Shown one piece after another: positions 1 through 11,805 of a stretch of DNA of 64,000 nucleotides (position 1 is its first letter; each line of letters opens with the position of its first letter). The stretch covers positions 39,282,057 through 39,346,056 of the forward strand of contig CM069447.1 in assembly GCA_035610835.1 (NCBI GenBank), given 5' to 3'. The notes under the pieces are model-generated. The model was not told the DNA's origin, searched no databases, and saw only the letters and a list, made by a program, of their open reading frames with translations. Both the position numbers and the translations under genes were made by a program. This DNA is from Ophiura sarsii. Lineage: Eukaryota; Echinodermata; Ophiuroidea; Amphilepidida; Ophiuridae.

Positions 1-631
1 CTCTCCCGGCATCGCCACCTAATAAACTATTTTATACCAGTGTATTTTTCCCACGTCTGCATTCCCAACAAAGACACACTAAACCCTATGTAGGTTTACT
101 GAATACAACATACCGACTGATACATGCTGATGATATAATTTCGGATGGGAGGAAGGGGACACTATTAGGAGGAGATTCAACACTTAAAGCATGTCCACCA
201 AAGACACATTTTACTCTCTTCCCCGCTTGAATTATCACCAACATTTAATTTACCGTATACCTTTGAAGGCATTTCAACCAAAGGTACACAAAACACTGAG
301 CAGATTTATCACTCCTAGCATTACCACTGAAGACTCTTCAATGTATGTTTCCCACTACCGGGATCCCCATGAAAAACACTTTATTTTATCTAAATTTACC
401 ACCGCCGACACAACGACTAAATCGAAACGTATGCGCGCGATTATTGGAACACGCACGCGGCCAATTGCCTTCATGCGCGACCGTGTCCGTCTGTATTTAT
501 TCGCTGCCGTAAGGAGTCTTCGCCTGTTTGTAGCTGATCAAACAATCAGAAAATCAGAAAACTATTCACGTTGGCGAACAGTTTGAAAATCGCAAAGGTC
601 ATGAAATAAAACGATAGGGTTTTCCGTAAAT

Positions 632-1067
632 GTGATGCGATCTGTGAAAACCCGCCACATGGTGGCATTTTTCATATTTGAGATATTTATATCATAAGAA
701 AGCTAAAACTGTGCTGATTACAGAACTGTTTCGATCATTTTTCTACGATCACTACAAAAAAAGTTATGAGTGAATGATGATTGTGATGTCATAAAAAGCT
801 ACAAAACAAGAAATCATGCAAACAGGCCAAAAAAGATACATAATTCAATAGAATAACATTATAAGGTTAATAATAAAAGTGACTTAAGTAAGTTTTTGAA
901 GTTGAAATTTCATGAAAGATGATGACACAAAGTATTGGAATTTAATTTTCTTTATATAAAATCTAAAAAATAAAATTTAAAAAAAAATATATATATATAT
1001 ATTTTTTTACCCATAATCCCTAGTTCACATTTTGCGACATCCGACGGGTTTTCACAGATTGCATCAC
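632..1067. mobile_element. TIR element with AAAT duplication, private to unit 1
   Basis: The ends are inverted copies of about 25 bp, beginning GTGATGCRATCTGTGAAAAC. The element is flanked by AAAT at 628-631 and 1068-1071. Units 2 and 3 read cgtaaattcaaac across the same point, with a single AAAT, so they are empty sites. The interior is A/T-rich with an AT microsatellite near 985-1005 and no coding capacity. Confidence 0.85.
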
Positions 1068-1140
1068 AAATTCAAACCAACACAATGTCAACTATGAAAT
1101 TTTTTTCACACATTCTTAGATGACAACCAATTCGCATTAC

Positions 1141-1386
1141 TTAACACTTTTCACGCGACAGTCGTCTGCAGAAAACATTCCAAAAGTTCACAAAATGTTT
1201 CAAAAATGTCAAAATTGTTGAATTTCATTTCAATATTTGGAGTCACCATGTGAAATGCATTGAAATAAATACAAATATGCCTGACATTTGTCCAGTAAAT
1301 CTTAAGATAGACTTTGAAAGTTGGGAAAGGATTCTGCAAAATCCGTTTTGTATAAGGTAACACAATAGCCACGTGTAAAGTGTTAA
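1141..1386 (+). mobile_element. TTAA MITE family 1, copy A
   Basis: Family 1 is about 245 bp with 18-bp ends TTAACACTTTCCACGCGG and its inverse. Inside the left end is a palindromic GTCTGCAGAC. TTAA at both ends is the target of piggyBac-type transposases. Here the left end reads ttaacacttttcacgcg. The same insertion is present in units 2 and 3, so it predates the triplication. Confidence 0.88.
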
Positions 1387-3712
1387 CACCCAGACGATGT
1401 TTCCTGACTATCTAACCTTTCAATTGTCTCACCGGTGTTGCTTTTAACCTACTGAATAACAATTATTTGTATGTTTGGCATTCTCACCACTTAATATTGG
1501 TACCTGAGAACTAATGTTGGTTATAAAGAGGCATAGCAATTGTACTGGAAATTCGGGTTTTACCAATTTATGACTGTAGTAAGCGCTCGACTTAAGTGTC
1601 AAATTGGGAAATATATTTACTTCTCAAATGTTCAATATCTAAGATGAAAGGCATTGTGTTATGTCAAGAAATCCATAATCGACTAATACTGTATTGTACC
1701 TTTTTCTTCTTTCTTCTTTCTGGCAACAGAGCCATAGCGTCGTGACCCTTTTGATCGATTGCAATCACACTGTGTTAATATTGTTGCGAATTTAAAAAAA
1801 TAAAAGGCAAAGGTTTTAATAATAGGAAAATTTAAAGTAAGCTTAATTGCATTACTAAACACACCAAACGAGTCATATTTCTTTCTGTATGATCTCATAG
1901 TGATCTCATTAGCGTTGCTTTTGATTAAATGATTGATGAATATCTGCATAAAACATCATTGAAGTATTCAAAACATTGTTGAATATATAAATTGTCCAAG
2001 CATTTGGTGATAGAGAGTCCAATAAAATATATTGCCAGCGATGTCCATAAGTTAAAAATTGACATTGTAAACCTCTCATAAACCTCATAGAGTTAATAAT
2101 ATACGTTAGTTTGATGACTGATTTTTCGTAGTGATATCGCATTCTTAAGATTACGATGACCACTATTATACGAGAAGCATGAGCTAATGCTTGGGTGGTG
2201 ATTGATTTGTCTACTTGTCCCACAAGTGTTATGAAATTGAATGTTTCAGTATTTATATGGGGATCAATGGAATTTACAATTTGAGAAGCTGCAGTATTGA
2301 CAGTTATTTACACGACCTCTTCATTTCCAAAGTCTTTCTAATCAGTGATTGCAGACGCCACCCGATTTTTACAATCATCTTCCAATGGTTTTCAAAGCGT
2401 CTTTTGATTATTTTTCTTGTTCTGGTTGTTTCGAAATGGAGTGTTTTGTATATTTCGCTTGTGTATGATTATGAATATGTTGATTAGACTGTTAAAGATT
2501 AATGATCATACTTGTTGCAATGATTATCTTCGTGTCAGTGTCTATGTCCTGTTGTCACCTATCCAAGGTTTGCGTAATTTCTTCGGAATCTATCGCCTCA
2601 TGGTAACACGTTTATAATAGTGTGCATCGTCAAGCGGAAAAATCCTTGATCGATCAATACAATGAAGTCAGCTTATTGAGTCACTTTGTTTTGTTTTAAA
2701 AGCCTACTACAAAAATGTATGCGTGAAGTGGTCGGTGAAATCACAAATCTTGTTATGCGTGTGTTACTTTATTATACTTGCCCTTTTCCAAGCATTGATT
2801 TGTATTCAAATTCATGCAGATTAGCAGTTTATTAATTTCCGCCCACAATTTTGTACAGACGTTTCATCGAGATTATAGGTATGACCGTAGCTGTTGTCAT
2901 GATGTTATACAGTATTCAGATTCAGTATCATACTAAGTTTGTAACTTTTTCAATTACATCATCTCCAATAAAGATACACCTAATATATTGTAGGTTTACC
3001 AATCCCGGCATCGCCACCTAATAAACTATTTTATATCAGTGTGTTTTTCCCACATCTGCATTCCCAACAAAGACACACTAAACTCTATGTAGGTTTACCG
3101 ACTACAACATACCGACTGATACATGCTGATGATGATGTAATTTCGGATAGGACGAAGGGCTACACTACCTGGTTTGACGAGTTTAATAGCAGGAAATTCA
3201 ACACTTGAAGCATGTCCACCAAAGACACATTTTAATCTCTTTCACGCTTGAATTATCACCAACAAAGACATTTAATTTACCGTATACCTTTGGAAGGCAT
3301 TTACACCAAAGGTACACAAAACACTGAGTAGATTTATCACTCCTAGCATCACCACTGAAGACTCTTCAATGTATGTTTCCCACTACCGGGATCTCAATGA
3401 AAAACACTTTATTTATCTAAATTTACTACGGCCGACACAACCACTAAATCGAGACGTACGCGCGCGATTATTGGAACACGCACGCGTCCAATTGCCTTCA
3501 TGCGCGACCGTGTCCGTCTGTATTTATTCGCTGCCGCAAGGAGTCTTCGCCAGTTCGTAGATGATCAAACAATCAGAAAATCAGAAAACCATTCACGTGG
3601 GCGAACAGTTTGAAAATCGCAAAGGTCATGAAATAAAACGATAGGGTTTTCCGTAAATTCAAACTAACACAACGTCAACTATGAAAACTATTTCACACAT
3701 CCTTAGATGACA

Positions 3713-3924
3713 GCCCATCCAAAAGTTCACAAAATGTTTCAAAAAAGTCAAAATTGTTGAATTACATTACCATATTTGGACTCATCATATGAAATGCATT
3801 GAAATAAGTACAAATATGCCTGATATTGGTTCAGTAAATCTGAGATAGACTTTGAAAGTTGGGAGAGGATTCTGAAAAATCCGTTTTGTATAAGGTAACA
3901 CAATAGCCGCGTGGAAAGTGTTAA
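3713..3924 (+). mobile_element. TTAA MITE family 1, copy B, 5'-deleted
   Basis: Body and right end (gccgcgtggaaagtgttaa) are present. The left terminal repeat and the GTCTGCAGAC block are deleted, and the left limit is approximate. Confidence 0.8.
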
Positions 3925-4507
3925 CACCCAGACGATGTTTCATGTCTATTTAACCTTTCAAATTGTCTCGCCGGTTTTGCTTTTAACCTACTGAATAACA
4001 CATTTTTGTATGTTTTGGCATTCTCACCACTTGATATTGGAAACTGAAGATTAATGTTGGTAATAAATAGGCATGATGCCAATTGTACTGATAATTCTGG
4101 TTTTACCAATGTATGACTGTAAGCGCTCGGCTTAAATGTCAAATTGGGAAATATCTTTACTTCTCAGATGTTCAATATCTAGATGAAAGGCATTGTGTTA
4201 TGACAAGAAATCCATAATCGACTAATATACTGTATTGCACCTGTTCCTTGTTTCTTCTTTCTGACAACAGAGCCGTAACGCCGTAACCCTTTGATCGGTT
4301 ACAATCACGCAGTGTTAGTAAATATATTGGGAAGTTTTAAAAAAAAGGCAAAGGTTATTATAATAGGGAAATTTAAAGTAAAGTTGATCGCATTACTAAA
4401 CACACCAAGCAAGTCATATTTCTTTCTGTATGACATCATAGTGGTCTCATTAGCGTTGCATTTGATTAAATAATTGATGAATATCTGCATAAAACATCAT
4501 TGAATAC

Positions 4508-6088
4508 TTTCACTAGTAACAACAGTGTATGTCTGCATTACATAGTTGTTCTTCATAAATTCATGTTTGTTGTATGTTGTGTTCATCAGATTTTCGACTA
4601 AACCCTATAAATTGAGACCAGTCTAAAGCTACACAGTGAAATCCCATAGACATTTGCCTCATTATATATTCATGAGCTCATTATCGCCATTGTAACGCTA
4701 TGGGAAAATCCTCTCTTACCTATACCTTCTTTGTAAGAAGTCAGTGCTTTAACAATTAATTGCTAAATTCACAAATGCAGTATCCTATAAAGGATGCCCA
4801 GTACTTATAAATGCCTGAAACATGGTAATTTGATGAGGGGGCGGTAATTTGAATTTTCAAGAAAATCCTGAAATTGAAAAGACAATTTAAATATTTTGGT
4901 TTGAAAATCAGTGTTCGAAAATGCGACAGAGAACCACGCAGATTGTCAGTATTTTACGCGAGGCAGCACACAGGCCTACATGTAGCCGGTTTTAAAATTA
5001 CCGCGACAATGATTTGCATTCATCAGTCACCGTAACATTTTTACGAAGGTCAGTCAGTCGGTCTCTCAGTTGTGCCATATTTATGTGAAGCAACATAGCC
5101 CAACAGATTACATGTATACACCACCGTACTAGACAAACGCGTACTTATTGTCAGATGTATTTAATTGGGCGATATATCTCTATCTTTCACATTATAACAG
5201 TCAACTCTCATTCATAAAAGAATGCTCTAAAAGGGTGATCGATTCAAGTCTAACAAAAGAGTTGAACAAGTCAATTCAAAATAATGTATGCTGGATCATG
5301 CGATAACTAAACTTATTCGGTGATTAATATTTTCTAATAGCGTAGGTCAGACTTGGTTGGTCTCAAATTTTTCTGAACGAACTTGACAAGCCGTCTCACT
5401 AAGGGGGTGTCACTACGTTGAACATTTTTCTGAATCCAAAAATACGAAGATTGCAATTAAACCAGATATATTCACCAAGACGAGCTCAACATGCTCAATG
5501 GTGTGTAAAAATGCATTGTGTGCTTGTTATAAATATCATGTGCATCAGTTCAAAGTGTTTATATAGCCCATGTTCTATCCGCAGATTTCAATATGACAAA
5601 ATACCCCTGTATGTAACATTGTAATTGCTGCTGCAAGTTTAAAATTAAAAAAATTGGCTGGTTCCCAGTACGCGACAGTTATCCTTCTACAACCAAAACT
5701 TTAATAAAGTTATGTCTCGAAATATTAGCTTTCCTGGAAGATTCCAGTAACCTTTTCAAAACATGAGCCGAGTTCTAGGTATTAATGAGTATTGGAAGTC
5801 CCTGGCATAATAACTATACGTGCTGAGATTGTATAAAATAATGTAAAACTAATGATTTGTTGGAGATGATTTTCGCAAGTAAAGATATCCCATATGGCGT
5901 TACACGGCGATAATGAGCTCATGAATATATAATGAGTCAAATGTCTATGGGATTTTACTGTGTAGCTTTAGACTTGTCTCAATTTATAGGGTTTTGTCGA
6001 AAATCTGATGATCATAACATACAACAAACATGAATTTATGAAGAAGAACTATATAATGCAGACATAGAATGTCATTACTAGTGAAAAT
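4508..6088. mobile_element. 1.6-kb foldback element, private to unit 2
   Basis: Inverted arms of about 195 bp: left about 4508-4703, right about 5889-6088. Matching blocks include tttcactagtaa, cataaattcatgtttgttgt and cattatatattcatgagctc. The core of about 1.2 kb shows no coding capacity. Units 1 and 3 lack it. The right flank (about 6089-6165) also differs from them, so insertion came with local rearrangement and limits are approximate. Confidence 0.8.
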
Positions 6089-7952
6089 CATCAATGGTTT
6101 GTTCATAGAAGATGGAATTTCTAGGATATATTCACTGCGGTAATACTTATGAGTGCCAGTGTAGATTGCAAGTGATGACCATAAGTTAAAAAATGACATT
6201 GTAAACCTCCCATCAACATCATGTAGTTAATAATACACGTTAGTTTGATGAAGTGATATCGTATTCTTATGATTACGATGACCACTATACGTGAGCTAAT
6301 GCATGGGTGGTGATTGATTTGTCTACTTGTCCCACAAGTCTTATGGAATTGAAGATTTCAGTATATATATATATGGGGATCAATGGAATTTCCCATTTGA
6401 GAAGCTGTAGTACCGGGTTTAATCTACACGACCTCTCCATTTCCAAAGTCTTTCTAATCATTGATTACAGACGACGTCCGATTTTTACAATCATCTTCCA
6501 ATGGTTTTCAAAGCGTGTTTTGATATTTTGTCTCGTTCTGGTTGTTTTAAAATGGAGTTTTTATATATCTCGCTTTAATTATTCTTCAATTCAATTTATT
6601 TTTATTCTTTTTGTAAGGGGATTTGATAGAACGTTACTAGTGTTACAAAGATATATTGGTTAGACTGTTAACAATTAATGATCAGACTTATTGCAATGAT
6701 TAACTTCGTGTCAGTGTCTATGTCCTGTTGTCACCTATCCAAGGTTTGCGTAATTTCTTCGGAATCTATCGCCTCACGGTAACACGTCTATAATAGTGTG
6801 CATCGTCAATCGGAAAAATCCTTGATCGATCAATACAATGAAGTCAGCTTATTAATTTACCTTGTCTTGTTTTAAAAGCCTACTGCAAACGGTTATACTG
6901 CAAAACGGTTATGCTGTTATACAGTATGCGTGGGTATGTCGATGAAATCAAAAATCTTGTTATGCATGTTTCTTCATTATACTTGCCTATGCCCAAGCAT
7001 TGATTTGTATTCAAATTCATGCAGATTATCAGATTATTAATTTCATCACAATTTGTACAGGCGTTTTATCGAGATTATAGGTCTGATCGTAGCTGTTGTC
7101 ATGCTGTTATACAGTATTCATATTCAGTATCATACTAAAATATACCGCAGACCAATGTAAGTTTTTTAATTACATCATCTCCAATATAATAAAGATACAC
7201 CTAGTATATTGTAGGTTTACCAATCCCGGCATCGCCACCCAATACTACTATTTTGTATCAGTGTATGTTTCCCACGTCTGCATTCTCAACAAAGACACAC
7301 TAAATTCTATGTAGGTTTACCGAATACAACATACCGAATGATACAAGCTGATGATGTAATTTCGGATAGGACGAAGGGGCTACACTACCTGATTTGACGA
7401 GTTTATTAGGATGAGATTCAACACTTAAAGCATGTCCACCAAAGACACATTTTACTCTCTTCCCCGCTTATCACCAACAAGACATTTAATGTACCGTATA
7501 CCTTCTAAATGCATCTCCTTCAAAGGTATACAAAACACTGAGTAGCTTTATCACTTCCAGCATCACCACTGTAGACTCTTCAATGTTTGTTTGCCACTAC
7601 CGGAATCTCCATGAAAGATACACTATACGTTATCTAAATTTACCACCGCCGACACAACGACTAAATCGAAACGTACACGCGCGATTATTGGAACACGCAC
7701 GCGGCCAATGGTCTTCATGCGCGACCGTGTCCGTCTGTATTTATTCGCTGGCGTATATAAGGAGTCTTCGCCAGTGTGTAGCTGATCAAACAATCAGAAA
7801 ATCAGAAAACCATTCACGTTGGCGAACAGTTTGAAAATCGCAAAGGTCATAAATTAAAACGATAGCGTTTTTCGTAAATTCAAACCAACACAACGTCAAC
7901 TATGAAAACTATTTCACACATTCTTAGATGACAACCAAATCGCATTACTTAA

Positions 7953-8199
7953 TTAACACTTTCCTCGCGGCAGGCGTCTGCAGACGACATTACAAAATCT
8001 CACAAAATGTTTCTAAAATGTCATAATTATTACATTTCTTTACCATTATTTGGAATCACCATGTGAAATGCATTGAAATAAGTACAAATATGCCTAATAT
8101 TGGTTCAGTAAATCTTAAGATAGACTTTGAAAGTTAGGAAAGGTTTCTGACAAATCTGTTTTGTATAAGGTAACAGAATGGCCGCGTGGAAAGTGTTAA
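7953..8199 (+). mobile_element. TTAA MITE family 1, copy C
   Basis: Full-length copy at the position equivalent to copies A and B. The right end gccgcgtggaaagtgttaa is followed by cacccag as in the other units. Confidence 0.88.
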
Positions 8200-8256
8200 C
8201 ACCCAGCCGATGTTTCATGTCTATGTAACCTTTCAATTGTCTCGTCGGTGTTGCTT

Positions 8257-8498
8257 TTAACACTTTCCACGCGTCTATTAGTTTTACCATATTATACAAA
8301 ACATATTTTTCAGAATCCTTTCCCAATTTTCTAAGACTATCTCAAGGATTACTGAACCTATACTAGTCATGTTTGTACTTTTTGTAATTCATTTCTCATA
8401 ATGATTCCAAATATGGTAATAAAATTCAATAATTTTGACATTTTTGAAACATTTTATGAAATTTTGGAACGTCGTCTGCAGACGCCTGCCAGCGTTAA
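8257..8498 (-). mobile_element. TTAA MITE family 1, copy D, young insertion
   Basis: Inverted full-length copy lying between gcttTTAA and TTAAtctactg. Units 1 and 2 read gcttttaacctactg at this point with one TTAA, which gives a direct empty-site proof of TTAA duplication for the family. Confidence 0.92.
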
Positions 8499-9686
8499 TC
8501 TACTGAATAACAATTATTTATATTTGTTAGCATTCTCACCACTCGATATTGGAAACTGAGAACTAATGTTGTTTATAAACAGGCATGGCATTGTACTGGA
8601 AATTACGGATTTGCGAATTTATGCCTGTAAGCGCTCGACTTTTAAGTCGAGCGCTTACTTAAAGTGTCAAATTGGGAAATATCTTACTTCTCAAATGTTC
8701 AATATCTAGATGAAAGCAATGTGTTATGTCAAGAAATCCATACTCACAATCACACCTTGTATAGTAAATAGTTTGCGAAGTTTGAAAAAAGGCAAAGGTT
8801 ATAATAATAGGCCAATTTAAAGTAAACTTAAATTAATTCTGAAACGACAGTCAATTGCATTACTAAACACACAAACGAGTCAAATATGTCTTTTTGATGT
8901 TATAGTGGTCTCATTAGTGTCGCATTTGACTTAATTAATGATGACTATCTGCATAAAATATCATTGATTGAATACTCAAAACATTGTTGAATATATAAAT
9001 TGTACAGGCATTGGCGATTGAGAGTCCAATAAAAGAAATTTTAAGTGATGTCAATAAGTTAAAAATTGACATTGTAAACCTCTCATAAACCTCATGTTGT
9101 AAATATTATACGATAGTTTGATGATGATGTTTCGTGGTGATATCGCATTCTTGGGATTACGAGGACCACTACACGAGAAGCTTGAGCTAATGCATGGGTG
9201 GTGATTGATTTGTCTACTTGTCCCACAAGTCTTATGGATTAGAGTGTTTTAATATTCATATGGGGGATCAATGGAATTGCAAATTTGAGAGAGGGCGGTA
9301 CTGATTTCCAAAGTCTTTCTAATGGATGATTACAGACGATATCTAATTTTTACAATTATCCTCAACAGTTTTCAACGTGTTTTGATATTTTGTCTTGTTC
9401 TGGATGTTATGAAATGGAATGTGCGTTTATTTCGCTTTATTTATTCTTCAATTCAATTTGTTTTTATTCTTTTTGTGAGAGGATTTGATAGAACGTTACT
9501 AGTGTTATAAAAATATGTTGATTAGACTGTTAAAGATTAATGATCATACTTGTTGCAAAGATTATCTTCGTGTCAGTGTCTATGTCCTGTTGTCACCTAT
9601 CCAAGGTCTGCGTATTGTCTTCGGAATCTATCGCCTCACAGTGACACGTCTATAATAGTGTGCATCGTCAAGCGGAAAATCCTTGA

Positions 9687-9999
9687 CTGTTACACGTGCT
9701 TGTCTGTGGTAAAGTACACGGTCAAAAGGTGTCAGTATTTCACGCCATCAACATGTATATGACCGGCTTTAACTTGAATACAAGGATGCGAGGCTGATCA
9801 TGTGTAATGAGTTATCGTCAGACATGATATTCGCAGTGACTAATCTTGACCTTTGTTAAACAAAACATCGGATATAAATTAAATAATCGTACATTATATT
9901 AAGTTATATAATGTAGAATCATATTAGGATTTGGCGGCATCCATCGTATTGAACATTTAAATTGTTATACACTTAAAACACTTAACACTTAAAAACATA
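9687..9999. other. Non-coding, nothing recognised
   Basis: Unique-looking AT-rich DNA between the triplicated block and the next repeat. I see no gene or repeat structure here. Confidence 0.5.
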
Positions 10000-10717
10000 G
10001 GGCCGTACTCTCGTACGTATTTACACGCTATTTTAAGCTTAACACGCGTTTAACTTTGACTTTAAACACATTGTGTAACTAAACGCAATTCTCGAAATTT
10101 TGTTTAACTTAAACACGCGTCTAACTCACTGAAAAGCGTCTAACTTAAAACATGAGTAGGGGGTAGTTTAATTCGCGTTTTTAGGCGACGAAAAAAGAAA
10201 CCCTGTTCTACGGGCCCGACAGACCCATTGTTTTAGAATTTGGTAAAACAATGTTCACGTTCAAAGGAATACCGACCTAAATTCTTTTTTTGGCTCGTCA
10301 AAATACGGCAAGAATTTTGCAGATTTGTTTGATTTTTACGGCCATTTTCAAGGGGGAAAAGTTTTAAAAAGTCTTAAAAAAAACATCCCGACCGACCGAT
10401 ATCCTGAGAGGTGAATTTGCTTTTTTTCGTCACCTTAACTAAACTCGTGCACCAATTGTACGCCTTGACTGATAACTCAACCGTGCAAGCTGACGTGCAG
10501 ATCGTGTTGTCTTAAAAATACACGTACAATTGAGGAATTTGGTCGATATCTATTGAAACCCAACATTGAATATCTGTATACAGTGAATGCACGACCACTC
10601 TGGAGACGAGATATGCGGAGTTTGAAATAGGGTATTGTTAAACACTTCATTTAAAAGATAATTTCACGCTCACTATTTAGACACAAATTTAGTTAGTCAC
10701 GAATTTAGTTAGTCACA
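10000..10717. mobile_element. GGGCCGTA-ended repeat, copy 1, interrupted
   Basis: Matches 40235-40660 over most of its length (tctcgtacgt, ttaactttgactttaaacac, ggtcgatatctatt, agttagtcac). It is interrupted at 10181-10438 by another element. The right terminal repeat has decayed, so the end is approximate. Non-coding. Confidence 0.72.
10181..10438. mobile_element. TTAA element (CCCTGTTCTACGGG family) nested in the above
   Basis: Begins TTAGGCGACGAAAAAAGAAA, then ccctgttctacgggc, and ends tttcgtcaccTTAA. The paralogous copy at 40235-40660 reads gcgtttaactaaactc, a single TTAA, at the matching point. Related ends occur near 14530-14565, 15415-15495, 45560-45870 and 51885-52107. Confidence 0.72.
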
Positions 10718-11478
10718 TTCCATTCATGTTGATTTTTCCCCCTTCACAACATTATTAATGTTCATCTTAAGGATTATCTCAATCTGAAATTAAAAATAAT
10801 CTTCAAGGACAGCCTTTTTCTCTTCACTACCCCTTTCACTCTCCCTCTTCTTTAAGCTAATTATTATACGCGTTTTCTTGAACGTACAGTTTTACACTTC
10901 GGCAAATTGTCATTGTACTTTGGCAACACATATAGCTGCTATTGTAAGCTTGATACCAAAATAGTTCTACAAGATATCTCTATCCAAATATGTTTTTAGT
11001 TTTATACTGCGAATTATTCATCGGAGTTATAAGCTTTAAGCTAAAACCCTTAAAAAGGTATCGAAACTTGTGGGACAACCTGTATGTATGATCAGTCATG
11101 CCAAGTTCTTCATAGGTACAGCACTTTAATAAAACGTCATTTGACTACTTTAATTACACCAACCACCACAAACTTCTACAGGTCCAGACAAAACGGTACC
11201 CTACACCTACAGTCTCTCGATACATATAATGTTACGACACCTGATTGACAATTGAGGTATATAGGGCGCGCATTCCATCTATCTGTACAATCTATTTTAT
11301 TGAATATTGACAATATTGTTCAGATGTTCGCCATGCTTATTTTATATGCGGGTTTGATTTGGTTTGATATTGTGCACTCTTTATGTTACAAGCAAAGCAA
11401 TGCCTATCATTAACACGTCTGACTAGGTGAGCGTTGGGACAGGCTCTTAATGCTTTAAGGTTGTATTATTTGGTGATA
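10718..11478. other. Non-coding, nothing recognised
   Basis: AT-rich DNA without open frames of interest, tandem repeats or clear inverted repeats. Confidence 0.45.
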
Positions 11479-11805
11479 ATACACCTATCAGTTGTAAGAC
11501 GCACTATACGACCCCCGGGAAAGGTGCGTCGTGGGTGCGTCGTTTATCAATAATTCTTGACGGAGGGTACGTCAGTGGCAGCCTTTGGTCCGTCAAAAAA
11601 ATGACGGAGGGTGCGTAAAAGTCCGTCACTTTACATGGGTGCGAATGGGCTGATAGTTGACTGAGGGTGCGTATTTGGATGGCAATGGTCGGTTGTTTTT
11701 TTGACACAGGGTGCGTCATGGTACATGAGAAGTTGACGCACCTCGGTAAAGTGACGCACCACTCCCGGGGGTCGTATAGTGCGTCTTACAACTGATAGGT
11801 GTATA
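11479..11805. mobile_element. TIR element with internal gggtgcgt repeats
   Basis: Near-perfect terminal inverted repeats of about 50 bp, beginning ACACCTATCAGTTGTAAGAC and including ctatacgacccccggg. ATAAT occurs directly on both sides; a TA target is the alternative reading. The interior repeats a motif like GACGGAGGGTGCGT at least four times with irregular spacing. GC content is well above the flanks. Non-coding. Confidence 0.83.

Larger units (their letters stand above)
1..2999 (+). repeat. Large repeat block, unit 1 (left end cut)
   Basis: This is the first of three direct copies of a multi-kb unit. Shared landmarks are the cccggcatcgccacc start, the cgtgtccgtctgtatttatt block, a TTAA MITE, and the tagtgtgcatcgtcaa block near the end. 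It carries a private insertion at 632-1067. No gene is evident; short open frames in it recur in the other units with frame breaks. Confidence 0.85.
3000..7220 (+). repeat. Large repeat block, unit 2
   Basis: Second direct copy, starting again with tcccggcatcgccacc. It lacks the 632-1067 element of unit 1 and the 8257-8498 element of unit 3. It is lengthened by a private foldback insertion at about 4508-6088. Its copy of the ancestral TTAA MITE (3713-3924) has lost the 5' end. Confidence 0.85.
7221..9686 (+). repeat. Large repeat block, unit 3
   Basis: Third direct copy. Similarity to units 1 and 2 runs until just after the gtgcatcgtcaagcgg block near 9686 and then stops. It has a private TTAA MITE at 8257-8498. 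Confidence 0.83.

Noticed and set aside
191..586. 131-codon + frame in repeat unit 1
   Set aside because: The same DNA in units 2 and 3 is frame-broken, and no protein family is recognisable.
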